Assembly: GCF_004959775.1 (NCBI RefSeq)
Contig: NZ_SJZG01000015.1
Location: 23,014 to 87,013, forward strand
Source: Agromyces sp. H66
Lineage (GTDB): Bacteria > Actinomycetota > Actinomycetes > Actinomycetales > Microbacteriaceae
Reading direction: 5' to 3'
Length of the DNA: 64,000 nucleotides
Part shown: in pieces, positions 63,962 through 64,000 of the stretch
How positions within the stretch are numbered: position 1 is the first letter of the stretch
Layout of the letters: every line of letters begins with the position of its first letter
Position numbers and translations under genes: made by a program
Notes under the pieces: model-generated
Databases searched by the model: none
The model's input: only the letters and a program-made list of their open reading frames with translations
Told to the model about the DNA's origin: nothing

Positions 63962-64000
63962 GAGCCTGTCAGATGGTCTGTGTAAGGGGTGAGGGTTCGC
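63962..64000. mobile_element. End of an insertion sequence (probably IS256 family)
   Basis: GAGCCTGTCAG...GTCTGTGTAAGGGG begins exactly where msrA homology stops. GTCTGTGTAA-type ends are typical of IS256/mutator elements as I remember them. The transposase would lie beyond the window. The identification rests on 39 bases. Confidence 0.5.

Overview
The window is GC-rich (about 70% by eye) actinobacterial DNA. The gene content suggests the family Microbacteriaceae, with an Agromyces/Leifsonia-like relative most likely. Evidence for this: a Gly-Cys-Val tRNA cluster, paired clpP1-clpP2 with clpX, SepH, DUF3000-RNase D, DUF3093/DUF3159/DUF3710/DUF4193, a GlnR-type amtB promoter, many leaderless promoters with TAGnnT -10 boxes, and a very frequent GGATGCC/GGCATCC word. 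The species call is inference; no rRNA is present. The window looks like ordinary core chromosome until its last 39 bases, which appear to be the end of an insertion sequence that cuts into msrA.

Layout. 1-1.8 kb: a 5'-truncated SDR oxidoreductase and an IclR regulator. 1.8-2.5 kb: four tRNAs (Val-GAC, Cys, Gly-GCC leftward; Val-CAC rightward). 2.6-10.4 kb: PemK-like protein, ammonium transporter amtB with candidate GlnR sites, zapE, rhodanese plus sufE, alpha/beta hydrolase, DUF3000 and RNase D. 10.4-18.8 kb: a beta-oxidation pair (thiolase and multifunctional FadB-like enzyme), then dxs and aconitase acnA. AcnA carries a near-perfect palindrome in its promoter. 18.8-23.3 kb: dut-DUF3710-DUF3159 cluster, DUF3093, DUF4193, sepH, and a small DUF6504-like gene behind a LexA-type box. 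23.3-28.3 kb: the proteostasis block tig, clpP1, clpP2, clpX with a TPR protein and tRNA-Pro. 28.5-34.7 kb: a 1235-residue SCO7613-like membrane protein, NTF2-like protein, tRNA-Gly(TCC), an uncharacterised protein, dps and a LysE exporter. 34.7-38.4 kb: a leftward operon of lipoprotein multicopper oxidase, sensor kinase and response regulator. 38.4-44.7 kb: amidohydrolase plus PaiB-like FMN protein, MFS exporter, Nei-type glycosylase, rpiB and DUF2332. 44.8-55.4 kb: two aminopeptidase N paralogues enclose an ABC-2 exporter and its two-component system, followed by mscS and a truncated haemoglobin. 55.4-64 kb: FAD dehydrogenase, thioesterases, Rieske lipoprotein plus DUF2231 membrane protein, ettA, DUF6993 lipoprotein, an SSB paralogue and the broken msrA.

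The points most worth following are: (1) msrA cut inside its catalytic GCFWC motif by an IS-like end; (2) three places where the TAG stop codon of one gene is also the first half of the -10 box of a leaderless downstream gene; (3) a LexA-type box on a DUF6504-like gene; (4) the aconitase operator; (5) the oxidase-kinase-regulator operon with a possible frameshift at the start of its regulator; (6) the ABC/two-component module lying between two PepN genes; and (7) a long AT-rich hairpin downstream of sepH. I did not find a clearly new defence or biosynthetic system.
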